This document shows, piece after piece, positions 33,557 to 46,100 of a DNA stretch of 64,000 nt (positions are counted from its first letter, which is position 1; every line of letters begins with the position of its first letter). This DNA is from Platerodrilus igneus (Eukaryota > Arthropoda > Insecta > Coleoptera > Lycidae): assembly GCA_036346225.1 (NCBI GenBank), contig JARFIW010001088.1:2046001-2110000 (forward strand), given 5' to 3'. The notes under the pieces are model-generated. The model searched no databases and was not told the DNA's origin. It saw nothing but the letters and a program-made list of their open reading frames with translations. The translations under genes were made by a program, and so were the position numbers.

Positions 33557-36132
33557 CATGGGTGGTCAACCTTTTCAGCAGTCGGGCCAGATTTTAGAAA
33601 TAAGATTTGCTACTGGGCCGTACAACAAATTTTTCTTATATTATTCAAAGCAAACAAGAAATATATTGTTTTTTTTTATTATAACAAAAATGAGAATCAA
33701 ACATATTTATTAGATTAGAGTTAGGCAATACAAAAAATAATAATAAAAAATAAACAAAATATAATACATTTTAGTGAGACATCTGATTTTGTTTGTCAGA
33801 ACTAAATGCATCAATGTTGATTTCGATTGATGTTGTTGCTACACGCAAACAGTTTTCCAAATGCCCGTCAGTAATTCGTGTTCGCATTTGAGATTTAACA
33901 TGCTTCGTTCGACTAAAAAGCTATTCACACGTGTTTCCAAATAGCGAAATCATAGATAGAGCATGTTTGTAAAATGCAGGATATTTCTCCTTGTCTAAAT
34001 ATGATTTGTAAAACTCTTCCAAACCAACCTGATTAAATTTCTCCTTTAAATGTGAATCGTGACACATTTCACAATGTTCCATTTGTAAAATTCCTGGCAA
34101 TAAATTCACGTCTGCGGAGAATGGCATTGCAAATGCAGCAAAAAGCACACGATGATTTTAAAATCTTGAAATCGGTTATCAAATTCCAGATTCAAGTCAT
34201 ATATTAACGAAGCGTATTTATCTGCCACCATTTGTGTGACGTCTGGCTGCAACAACAATGTCGGAAAGTGGGTGAAGATTTTTGTCCTTAACTGTTGTTC
34301 CCAAAGCCCAAGTTTCATTTGGAATGCAGAAATAAGATCATACATGTTATTAATTAGTTGATCTTTCCCTTGTAGACGAGTATTAACAACATTTAGGTGG
34401 CTCACTATATCGACCAGAAATGCAAAGTCGCTAACCCACTCCTTGTCTTCAAATTCTGGGATACTTTTTGACTTGCTTGTGAAGAATGACTATATTTCTT
34501 CCTTCAAATCAAACACTCGTTTCAACATTTTGGCAGGGGTCAGTCATCTTACTTCTGCATAAAAGGTAACGTCATTATACTGTGAATCCAAAGACGAGAA
34601 ACTCTTGGAACTGACGGTGATCCAACCCTTTCGACTTAATAAAGTTCACTGTTTTGATGACCACCTTCATGACATGATCCATTTTAAAGGACTTGGAACA
34701 TAAATTCTCCTGATGAATAATGCAATGAAAATTTAGCATCAAAGTATTACCAACTTTGCAGGCCTCATTTTCAATCAGTTTTACTAAACCTTCGTGTTTC
34801 CCAACCACAGCTGGAGCACCATCTGTTGTTACGCTCGATAGGTTGAGTTGTAACAAAAACCGATTCAATGTCGATGTAACAGCCCCTAACAAATCTCGTG
34901 AACGAGTAGCGTCCTTAAGTGGATACAGTGCCGCTAATTCTTCTATTTTGTTAAAATGGAAATCAACACCCCTGATAAAAATCGCCACTTGGGCGGTATC
35001 TGTTAGGTTTGTGCTTTCATCCAATGCTAGAGCATAAAATATGAACTTAGATGCTCGATTTTTCAAATTATCTTCAATATGTTTTCCAATGTCGTTGACC
35101 CGCCTAGACAGGCTTATTTTTGAGAAATCCGTTTTATTTTCTGGGCACAGAATTTCAGTGACACTCTCCAAACATTCCTTAACCATTTCACAGTCTGAAT
35201 ATGGCTTCGATTTTTTTGCTAATATCATTGCTATTGCATAGCTAGCTTTTACATAGCATGTTGACTCTTGAGCCGCTCTAGTAAATATTTGACATTGTGC
35301 AGAAAGTTTTCTTTTTAATTCATTTACTTGGTCTTGTCAAAATTGCCATTCGTACTTATCAAACTTATTTGCATGCCTAGCCTCGTAATGCCGTTTAATA
35401 TTATACTCTTTCAAGACAGAAACAGAATTATTACATATCAAGCATATTGGTTTTGTTTTAAATTCCACGAAAAAATTGTTTATAGTCCATCTGTTTTGAA
35501 AACTTCTGTTCTTCTGCGACTTTTCTCTTCTTTGGTCCAACGTCTTTATTACTTGACGCCATCATGGGTCTTCGTTTTTAATTTAAAAATATAAATAAAA
35601 TGACATAAAAAAATAAAAGCTGGGTTTGCTTACCTTTCCTGCACTTAATGAAGTAGACAAGACTCAGTATAGTATTAGATAGGATACTCGGTTATAGCAA
35701 TTTGTATTCTTATCAATGTGTATTTAAAAGTGGATTGCAAAATCTCACGAGTCACATGGCGATAACCGCACACAATGCAAGAAGCGATCACACGTCCGAC
35801 GGCATTACGAGCTTGCACAGATTGCTGGTTTCCCGACGCACCCCGCAATCGCGCTCAAGGCTATCCATGCAAGATCGGCGTGTGCGCATTTTAAAATCAG
35901 CTTAAAGTTGTGATTGTTTGTTAACACGAATATGCCATAGAAGAAATTGTCACGATAGTTGAAACAATGTACTGAGATACTTCCATATATGAGATATGAT
36001 ACGAACTACGCACGTTGGAATGTTCTTTTAGTGGTTTTATGTACACTAAAAGAAAAAAAATGGCGCAGATGCTCCGTGGGCCACAAGTAGATACCCAGCG
36101 AACCACACGCGGCCCGCGTGTTGGCCAACCCT
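33557..36132 (-). mobile_element. hAT DNA transposon, 2.58 kb, both ends present
   Basis: The left end CATGGGTGGTCAACC (33557) and the right end, complement of TAGGGTTGGCCAAC (ending 36132), are imperfect inverted repeats of the common hAT type that begins CAGGGGTGG-CAACC. The flanks TTCTAGAG (33549-33556) and TTCTAAAA (36133-36140) match at 6 of 8 bases, a decayed 8-bp target duplication. A single transposase pseudogene runs on the minus strand inside. The decayed duplication and nonsense codons point to an old insertion. Confidence 0.9.
33771..35565 (-). pseudogene. hAT transposase with BED zinc finger, GTF2IRD2/SPIN-type
   Basis: The start is ATG at 35563-35565, followed within 12 residues by the nuclear-localisation-like PKKRKV. 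After an early frameshift comes a BED finger (CLICNNSVSVLKEYNIKRHY, about 35450). The catalytic core is open from 35228 to 34575, with ALDESTNLTDTAQ and SSVTTDGAPAVVG. The C-terminal part (34405-33921) includes FPTLLLQPD and ends with the dimerisation region LFSRTKHVKSQ and ATTSIEINID before TAA at 33771-33773. A TAG at about 33915 replaces the Gln of the usual CEQLFS. Frameshifts near 35470, 34500 and 34150 and this stop make it inactive. Confidence 0.91.
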
Positions 36133-37054
36133 ATTCTAAAACAAATTTCCTATACAATATACGTGCAAGAACCATGAGATGTCGAAGAGGTTTTGCCTAA
36201 TGTAATTATAAAATACACGCTTCTACGTGGATTGATGCATCACAATCTGCAGTATCATACATATTTCCGACAATCATTAACATAATAATTAATAACAGCG
36301 ATAAACTCCTATACATCCAAAAGCCACACGGTCCTATAATAGAAAAGCTTGATATAAGACTGCAGAAACAAAATGAAGCAAAAATGTTTCAAATATGATA
36401 CTTTGATATATTATTTATATACATTCATTCAAGTTATCTTAAACACTATTACCCATTAATACAAATGTACAGATAAAAAAATTATATTACAACCACATTC
36501 AAGCTCTAATGGTAAATTTATTGTTTAATAAATACTATAGACGCATGGCGATGATTAACGAATACATCACAAAAAATAACACATACTTGAAAATCAATCA
36601 CCTAACAACAAGCCTGCTAAGTATATTACAACCTGCATACTTTGTAGGGAATCCAATCCAAATCTATTACATTAGCATAATTATCACAAAATATTGTACT
36701 TAGGTAAATATGGAATTCAATGCAAATTTAAGGACAGCACCAACCCAAATCAATTCAGTTTGGATTCCAAACAAACTGTTCCTTAGGAACAATGTTAATG
36801 TTAATATTGCACTAGTTATAAGCTCACACAAACCTAAAATTATTTATAAAATTAACACGAGTATTCGAGACCATTAGGTTACACAGAGCCAGTGCAAACA
36901 TTCGATGATGCCCAGCTTCACGAAATGTGTGAAATATGGCAAGGAAGCTGATATACTAAAAAATACTTTTACGACTTCCACAATATTAAGAAAATATTAC
37001 AGACAAAATATATAGAAAGTTTGTCTTTTTAAACGTAGAAGTTCAAATGAACTT
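36133..37054 (-). other. Ehbp1 3' untranslated and downstream region
   Basis: No coding signal. On the minus strand an AATAAA polyadenylation signal (TTTATT at 36517-36522 on plus) lies about 535 bases after the Ehbp1 stop codon, so most of this stretch is probably 3' UTR. Its exact end is unknown. Confidence 0.5.
36517..36522 (-). terminator. Candidate polyadenylation signal for Ehbp1
   Basis: AATAAA on the minus strand, about 535 bases past the stop. AT-rich context makes chance matches likely, so this is only the best-placed candidate. Confidence 0.35.
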
Positions 37055-37133
37055 TTACTGTATAACACATTTTTCTTTTCTCTGTAATTCCATTTGTGAT
37101 AAGTCATGCTCTATCTGATCATCGTCTTGAATA
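37055..37133 (-). CDS. Ehbp1: Ehbp1 terminal coding exon
   Basis: Acceptor TTTTAG ends at 37134; the exon enters in phase 2, encodes QDDDQIEHDLSQMELQRKEK and then CVIQ, and stops with TAA at 37055-37057. The Cys four residues from the end is the likely lipid-attachment site. Confidence 0.92.
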
Positions 37134-40100
37134 CTAAAATGTTAATAATAATTGGTATTACATAAATGGATAAATACATACGCTTTTTCCTGATTATCAA
37201 GGTGATGCACCAATTCGTCTCGTTTATTAACAATTTGTACTAACTCTTCAAGTAATAATGCTTCTCGTGCTCGTTGCTCATCTGTTTTACGCCAATCCTC
37301 GATTGATAAACTCAATCTAAGTTCATGATTTAATATTGTGTATCGCCTTTCTAAGTCGCTTTCTTTTTCTCTGTAATAAAATACAAATAAGTGAAAAGAA
37401 CATAAGGGGCGATAAAATATCTAGTAAACTCTGTATATACAATTATTAACCACATGCAATATATCAAGATTAATTTATAGTACAGAACCTGTGAAGAAAT
37501 AAAAAAGGTGAAGTGACAACTATAGATGTTGCAAACTACAGTACCAAAATGCGATCTTTTAATGAAACAAATTATTTGTATCATTCAATATATATGTGTT
37601 TAGTGGATGCCAGAATATGTATTTATTTTATTTATTTATTTAATAAATAATAATTACAATTAAACTTCAATTATTACTTAAAGGTATAAAGTCGGCAAAG
37701 CTGGTTTTCACAATATACCTGCTGCACAAGTAAAGTTCAAGAAAGGTAGTGATACTTGAAGAGAAGCAAATATTGTTAATGTTATGTATTTATATATAAA
37801 TATGGAAGTAATAGTTTGCAGTTCCTTGTCACTTCCAAAACAAACTTATTTACAATTGTTAATTCACAAATAGCGGTGTATAATTTTTAGAAATTATGAT
37901 GTAACTGTTTTGAAGCAACATGATTCTCGTGACATTTATAAACATACATTGAAACTTTTTGCACCACTCAGTGGTCAGAACCTTAGTTTCTATTTCTAGC
38001 ATAGATCATATAGCCTCGTGTCAATTTGAAGTGTTTTATTTGCAAATGAAGTAACGTCCGTTAGTTGTCATCCTTATTATACCCACAATCTTGCCTTAAT
38101 CGCATTCACAGTTGTGTTTTTACAGAGTGCACAAATTCCACACACAGGCCATATCATGTAAAAGCAGTTGTTTAAATAATTTATCATTTGTGAAGTTATA
38201 CTGTCATAAGTTTCCTTCTGCTACTTGCTGTTTGTGTGAAATTAAATATTTTGTTAACCCTTGAAGTTATTTGTTGTAAACAATTTTATTTAGTTTTATT
38301 TTTTCCTGCTTTGGGCCTCCTTATCATGTTATTGTTTAGTGGCATAATGTTAATCTTCGAACTTTACTTGTTAGCAAGAAGTATCTTACAAAGATGGAAG
38401 TGGTTCTGATAGTCACTCGATTTAGGCAATCGATACTTGACGCATATATCAGAACATATTAATTCCTGACAGTGGAAAGTGATATCTAAGAGGCAGAGTA
38501 TAGCCATAGTGGCTACTTCCTCTGGTGCAATGAATTACATTCGAAATGGAATGATCAATAATGGATTTTGCAATTTTTAAATTCTCTTCCGTGTTGTTTT
38601 TTATATTTTTAGCACAACCACACGAATAGAATCTTTTGTTTTTAATATTGATTGGGATATCGAAAATTATAATTCACTTAATGTGTTCAGTTTGTATTTG
38701 TAGTTAATTTACTGTTAGTTATAACATAAGATGAAGCTTGCAGGTAAACTCGCATCCGCCCTGTGGACATTAAATGTCATTAGATTTGTCACGATTCAGC
38801 CTTCAAGCTACTCTGTGTTATTGATGTACCGCGAAAACTTAGTTAAAAGTGTGCTATGCGTCGCTATGGTATTTTTGTTAGACAGATACGATCTTCTGTC
38901 AAAAAGTCGACATTTTTTACTACTAGTTTTTCGAAAACAGTTAAATCTAATAACTTAGGTAAGTACTTGAAGGTTTCCGCTATTCTTATTGTTAAGTATA
39001 TATGTCCACTGATCTCACCATCTGTGATTATCGAAGTTAACCGCCGCATTAACATATATTATCACCGCCAGACCTGAATCTCACTTGCAAGCTCTAAAAT
39101 TTTTATTACCTTATGTTGTTAAATGCCGCTTATCAAGGTATAGCATTTATGTATCTTGGTAGTTATTGTCTTATAGTTACTTACTTGGTTGATTAGTATT
39201 TGAATTTGGTCTTTAAATTATTTGTAGTGTTTAATTTGGATTTACACATAAAGCACAGTAATCAGTACTAATTGTCTGCTTTATATTATTGCATTACATT
39301 AAAAGCTTCCTTTTGCTTTCGGATATTTTTCCTGCTTTATTTCTTCACTTTCGCTTTAGTAATTTCTAATCATGTAAACAGGCTCATAAAGGCATATTTT
39401 ATAAGAAACGCGTAAATTAACTCCCTACAGGAGATCTTTGAAATCACTAACAAGCCTGTAGTTGAACCCAGTGTTTTAGAACTCTTCCGGGCTCAATACA
39501 CGTCGATCGACACGATTAAGGAAAACTATTTTGAGCAACATAATTTCATTATTGGTGAAATCGCTTCGGCTGAAGATGTAGATAATCAGTTTGAAATAGA
39601 GGATTCTATCAGAAAGCGCTTCGACAATACCTTTTTTCTTGTTAAAGCCCTTTATTTCAAGTTATTTCCAATCAATCTTGCCTCCCCTGTAAAAGGTGGA
39701 TCCGTACCTTCACACAGTGCAAAATCCAAAGTGATCCTACCACCGTTGATTCCCCCTTCATTTGACGGTGATATCAGTACGTTCGAAACCTTTATTAATT
39801 GATTTGATAGTCTGATTCACTATAATGACGACCTCTCCGACGTCGATAAATTTTTCTACTTCCAGTCCGCTTTGAAAAATTCCGCATTACTTACCATTAA
39901 AAATTTTGATCAAACGGTATCAAATTACCCCCTTGCATATAATAAGATTCGCGAAAAATATCGTAATATTCGCCGCATCACTTCTGCTCTTTGCGAAAAT
40001 ATTGAAAAATCCCCAAAACTGAATTCTGACCACCCATCAGATTTGCAAAAATTAGTAGACACTTTTAACCAATAATTTGCAAGCCCTTATAAAGTTTGAT

Positions 40101-43100
40101 TTGCCTGTAGAGGAATGGGAATTTATTCTGGTGTAAATGATCCTAAATCGCATGGATGTGCACACTGCCCGCAATTTTGAGTTGCATCAGGATCCCTCTT
40201 CTATCCTATCCTATACAGTTAATTGCTTACTAGGAAAAAACTTGTAAATCTTTATCAAATTTGTCGGTCAATCATAAATCTGATTTACACAAAGTTGTTC
40301 ATACCAACAACAATGATAGGTCTCACTCTGCTGTTTCCATGTTAGTACATACTATTCATAATGTCGTTAAATGTCTGCTTTGTCACCAAGACCATACTCC
40401 TTATCGTAATAATGATTTCGCTAAACTTTCTTCTCAGGATCGCTACAATGTTGTTAAAAACATCAACTTTGTATCAACTGTCTTAGTAGTTCCCACATTT
40501 TGAATAAATGCGAATCCACTATTTCTTGCCGCCAATGTAATCAAGATCATCATTCTTTGTTGCACTTCTACCACATGTCATCTAAACCCGCTTCCGATAC
40601 TAGTACCGAGGCTTGTTTCAGTTCTGCTCCCGCATCCTCTAAGGTTCTACTTTGTACTAGTTCCACTATTCAGGACCACTACACGCCTTCCACTCCTGCC
40701 TCTAAGGAAACATTGACTTCGTTTAGCAGTAGTAGCCCGTCGACTTCGAATGTTGTTTTAATTTGCTCCCTAAAACTTCAGTCACGTTACTTTCCACAGT
40801 TCAGGTAGAAATCGCTGACCGCTCTGGTTCTTTCCAGAAATGTTGTTGTTTATTCGAAACCGGTAGCATGACTTCTTTTATTTCGCAAAATAGTGTGAAA
40901 CGTTTGCGTTTACACGCTACTCCGCATTCTCTAACCCTTAGTGGTTTAGGCTCCATACGCTTAAGGGCTATACATGGCGCTATAACCGTTTCACTCAAAC
41001 CAATAGGTGCTTCCTCGCCTATTATTAACTTTGAAGCTGTCGTGCTTCCTAAAATTTGTGAAAATTTACCTACTACTAATATTTCTTCTGAAATTTTTAA
41101 CAAAGTAATCTTGATCAGATCAACTCTCCGAAGTGGTTTTAACAAAGTCTACTAGGGCAAAGTGACCTTGATCCGATCAACTCATCAAAGACTTTAACAA
41201 AGTCTACTAGGGCAAAGTGACCTTGATTCCATCAAATCCTTGAAGACTTTTTATCTAAGTTTACTGCAGAGTGATCTTGATCTGAGCAACTTCCCGAAGT
41301 CGTTTTAACAAAGTCTACTAGGGCAAAGTGACCTTGATCCGATAAACTCCTCAAAGACTTTTTAACGATGTCTACTAGGGTTAAGTGAATATGCGGCCAG
41401 CTCAGTAAGATGGTCCCTATGAAAGGTTATATGAGCTATCAAAAATATATTAAGCAATACATTCAGATAGATGACAATGATTTTAATTTGTAGATCAGAG
41501 TGTGCTGAACTAAATGCTTTTTATTTGACGCACCTAGAAAAAATATTACTGAATTATTAAAAAAACCACACATTACAAATGCGAAAATAACACCTGAAAC
41601 AAAAACGGCCGCCATTTCTAAATAATAAACTATAAACATTTTTTTAAAATACTTTTGAGTCCACTAAACATTGGAAAATTCACCCAGCAAATATCAATTT
41701 TTCAGAGATGGTCAAGCCACCATTGCTGGACCACATGGATTTACCCTATTACATTGTGATTCGCTTGACTCAGAAGCGTTTGAAAGTAAGGTACTTCAGA
41801 CATGGGCCTATTTATGAATAAATTTATTGATGTAGCCAGTATACTTGTGATATTGTATCAAAGTTTACTATATTTTGAACATACATTTTAAATAAATATA
41901 CAAAACCATATTTTGCTAACTCTCTTAACTTTTAAGTTTCAATTACCAAGTTAATAATAACAGTTGAATAAAACAACTGCAGCAATTCAGGACATATGTT
42001 CTAAATAATTTAGTTGATACGATTTTAGGGATAAGCAATACCCATATTTATTTGGTCCCAAATATATTACGGGTGTATTCATACATTTTATTTTGTCAAT
42101 GAGTGAATGATAGAAAAAGTTACCTTTAGTAAGAATTAAATAAGATTTAATAAAGCGTCAAAAGTAAATATTCGCAAAATTTGAAAATATTCGAAAGTAA
42201 GCAAATAACAAAACTTCCAAAAACTTTCTTTTACAGTGATTAAACATACTTACAAAATATTAAGTTGCATTTGTCTTCGTAAGAGAGCATTTTTCTTATT
42301 AACTAAGGTAAACCATTGTGACATTAGATTATCCTCATTCTCGTTATTAGTATGAGGCGTTTCCATAACAGTTCGTAGCTGCTTTTCTAATGAGGCAGCT
42401 TTTTTATCAATGGCACGTTCTTCTCGTTCCAAATCTTCCAACTCTTGGTTTATCCACGATTGTACATCAATCTAATACAATTTGTTAGTTTATTATAACA
42501 CTACTTATCCAATAAACTTACCCCAGATAAACCCAATTCTTCAGGTAACTGTTCAGACTTTTCCTTATTACTAGGACTAGAATTTTCTGAATTTTCTTCT
42601 AAAATTCGTGTAGGCGATTTTGAGGATGGTATATTACCATTCTTTTCAGAGTCTAATAAACCAAAACATAAAATATATAGACAAAGCTTAGTGTATGGCA
42701 GCTTTGGCAACAAACTTTTTTTAAATATAACCAATTCATAAAATTAATATACACATACATTCTTAAAAAAAAATTCGGAGAATAATAACACAACTTCGAT
42801 AAATAGTCAATAAATTTTAGTATATGCAAATTTAGATAATGTTTTGATTTTATATTAATTGATCAAGATCACTGAATTTGATAAAAAAATCCAAGTTTTA
42901 ATTGAAAATTCTAACTTGAAATTATAAATGTTGAAACAAAAATAATTACTAATTCGTCAAGACTGTATTTTAACAGAAAAAATTGTTTTAAACATTTAAA
43001 TATGATTGTCCAATAGAAACACCTTTGATCTGTACAGCCACGACTTCATTGCCATGGCAATGGAATTCATTTGTGTGTATAATTTGTGCACTCAAAATAA

Positions 43101-46100
43101 AATTAAAGGAAAAATTATTATCGCAGCTACTTTAAAATCACAGATATTGCTGAGGGTCATCTTATATGTTGAAAAATATTAGCACCAAAATCATAGAGTA
43201 TATAGGGGGAAATGTATAGTGGCATCTTATTATTAAAATTTATTGTAATTCAATTAGAATTAGAAGTACCTAACATTGTTAATTATAGTCCATAGTCTAT
43301 AGTTGTTTGTTATAAATATATTTATTCTTTCTACGGTTTAAGTTGAAAATCATCTAATCCGTTATGGGATTGTTGAACGTGCGCCTTAAGATTTCAACAC
43401 ACTATTTTTAGTTACTTACTTGTACTAAAGAAAATGGGAACTAAAAGCTATTATTATTATTATATGCCTCTCATAAATATTTGAAGTTTACCCTCTTCTA
43501 AGCATTATGAATCTGCTACAAAACGTCAATGTAATAAAAAATCCGATCAAAGGTAATTTGCAAGACGCTATTTAAATTTTAGCCACTTAGGCTCATCAGC
43601 CAACAAGCAATTATATGAAGGAACCTAAGCTGTACATAGTGACTACAATTATTCCATATAGTAGTGATAGAATAATGCAATAAATTCGAACAAAGAAGAG
43701 AATCCGCTAAAGATGTACCATGCCACAGGTCTGCAGATCTTTCAGCATTAAACAAAAACGTGAAACAGATGGAAACTGATCTACACAGTGTAACGGGTCA
43801 GTTGCACCGTCACAAATTCTGTAGTTAATCAACCGTATATGCATTATATTAAAAGAATATGTTAGTTAGGCAACTTTAAACACACAAGGCTTTCCTATAT
43901 GTTAGTCAAAGAGCAGATTTTCTCTGTTATAATTACAACAAGTTGTAGTAGGGAGTTATAAGATGTGTTGTGGTACTCTACGCCATAAGTTAGATAAAGG
44001 TAGCCCCTTTTCTTCTTCTTCCTGTTTTAAGCACCTTGAACGATGGATCAAGGATCATTTTCTTTGTGGCGACGCCATTACCAGAATATCGAATATTTCA
44101 TATATTTGATAATAAATTATATTCTGGGTAGCCAGATAGGGGTATGTGGAATTTTATTATTATTTATTTGTTTACCTGCATTTTATATTACAGCATTTAT
44201 GGCAAGGTCAGCTAACATTGAAAAGTGATCATTTAATTTATTTACGCGACCAACAGTTTTATTTGGCCGCCTGTGTGATTTATCCAAGTCCGGCAACTGG
44301 AAAGCTGTTTCTAGTAATTTGGATTCGGATACTTGCCTTTGCAAGCAGCTTAGGGGAGATTTTCACAAAGGCAGATTGGTACAAAAAGAAATGGAACTTC
44401 ATTTCCGTATGCCAACTATTCAAGTAGGCCGTTTAGAAAGATCGAATTGGCGTTTTATTTAATACATAATTATGTTGCGGTATACGACTATTTATGTTCA
44501 TTTATGTTTTATTTCTTCCCATTTAAATTGTTGTTAATTTACAGTAATCTTTCCAAGGTGGTTGACTATAAGGATCAAGGTTATCAGCAATAATTACTGA
44601 AACTGCGCCAGAACTAACAATATCTGTCGTCAAGGTGGTTGACCTTCTGCTGTGGCTATCTATTAATAGCTCACCTGTCAACAGGTATTTATTTTATGCA
44701 TTTAATTTAAAATTGAACAGATGAAATACACCACTAAACTAGAAGCCTTCAGCTTTATGAGTTTGATTTAATTTATTCCAATAATATCATATTATTAATT
44801 TTTTAATTTATAACTAACAAGATATTTGTTAGAAATGAGCTCATTTTATTTACACCATTCTTGTTCAAGTAAATGATTTTTTATGATATCCTAAGAAGTG
44901 ACTAAATATTTATTTACTAAATAAAAATATTTGTACATATATTATTTTCAGTCTGTAACTTGGGATAGCCCAGTACACTGGCAAATTTTTTATAATAATC
45001 TAGTAAACATGATAATTAATTTGATTTGTTTTTTTGACAACTTATGCTAAGTTAGAAGTAATTCACTTTTCATTTGTAGCAAGGGTCTTAGTTGTAATTA
45101 CAGGAATACATCAAAGAACCCACAACGTCCCTGCAGATAAGGTCTTATTACAGTAACTGGTATTGATGCTTTCAATAGCTGATAAAATTCAAATTCATCT
45201 TGATTAATCAGTAGTTGCCTTTAGCAAACATTTTTATCGTAAACAGTAACTAAACATAAGCCGGTACAACACAAATAATAATATCGAAAGAAGAACTTTC
45301 TCAAATGTTAAAGGGTGAGAATGGTTGAATCGTAGTATCAGCTATGACAAAGTTACTATGACATAGATTTCACAACTGCTTACTATAAGCTTAAGAAAGT
45401 TTCGAACTAAATGTTAATGTTTGAATGATATGATGGCACCACAACCCAAGGATGCATGAAATGGATATTTTGAACCCTACTTGATATTGTTATCATTTTT
45501 TTTACTTTGACACATACAACGATTGCTGCTAAAGTTTCGTGATGTGGCAACAATGTAGTCTAAAGATACTTGACAAATAAAAATTCATACGTTTGATACT
45601 TGTGTTGTCAAACAAAAATGACAGAATGGAAAAAAAATTGAATAGTTTGATTACTGTATAATTTAAAGTTAATATTGTTTGAAGAAACAGATTTATATTG
45701 TGAACAGTTTCAAGCAACGATTTTGTTCCATTTTTATCTTAAAAAAAGAGTGCATAGTCATAGCCAATTTAAAAACTGCTTTTGTTGATTAGGTGTCATC
45801 AAGAACAACTGAGTCATGGTACCAAGAATATAAATTTAGCACAGTAACTTTGGTGATTATTTTCATAAAGGTCGATCAATAACATTGAAAACAGCAGAAA
45901 ACATCAATACTGCTCGGCAAATGACAATAATAGATCGATTAGCATTTAACATATATACGGAAATTGAAATATACTCCTACGTCAATATGAAACAAATTAA
46001 TCACATTTTACATGATCACTAGGTGTTAAAAAATTATGTTCCCCTTGGACTTACCTTAAGGTCAAATAGAAGTTTGTGTTAAATGATGTCAAGAAAAGCT

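Noticed and set aside
38731..38958. Frame with a hydrophobic segment as a secreted or membrane protein gene
   Set aside because: No recognisable family, and the adjacent BEL3 gag makes a TE leader as likely.
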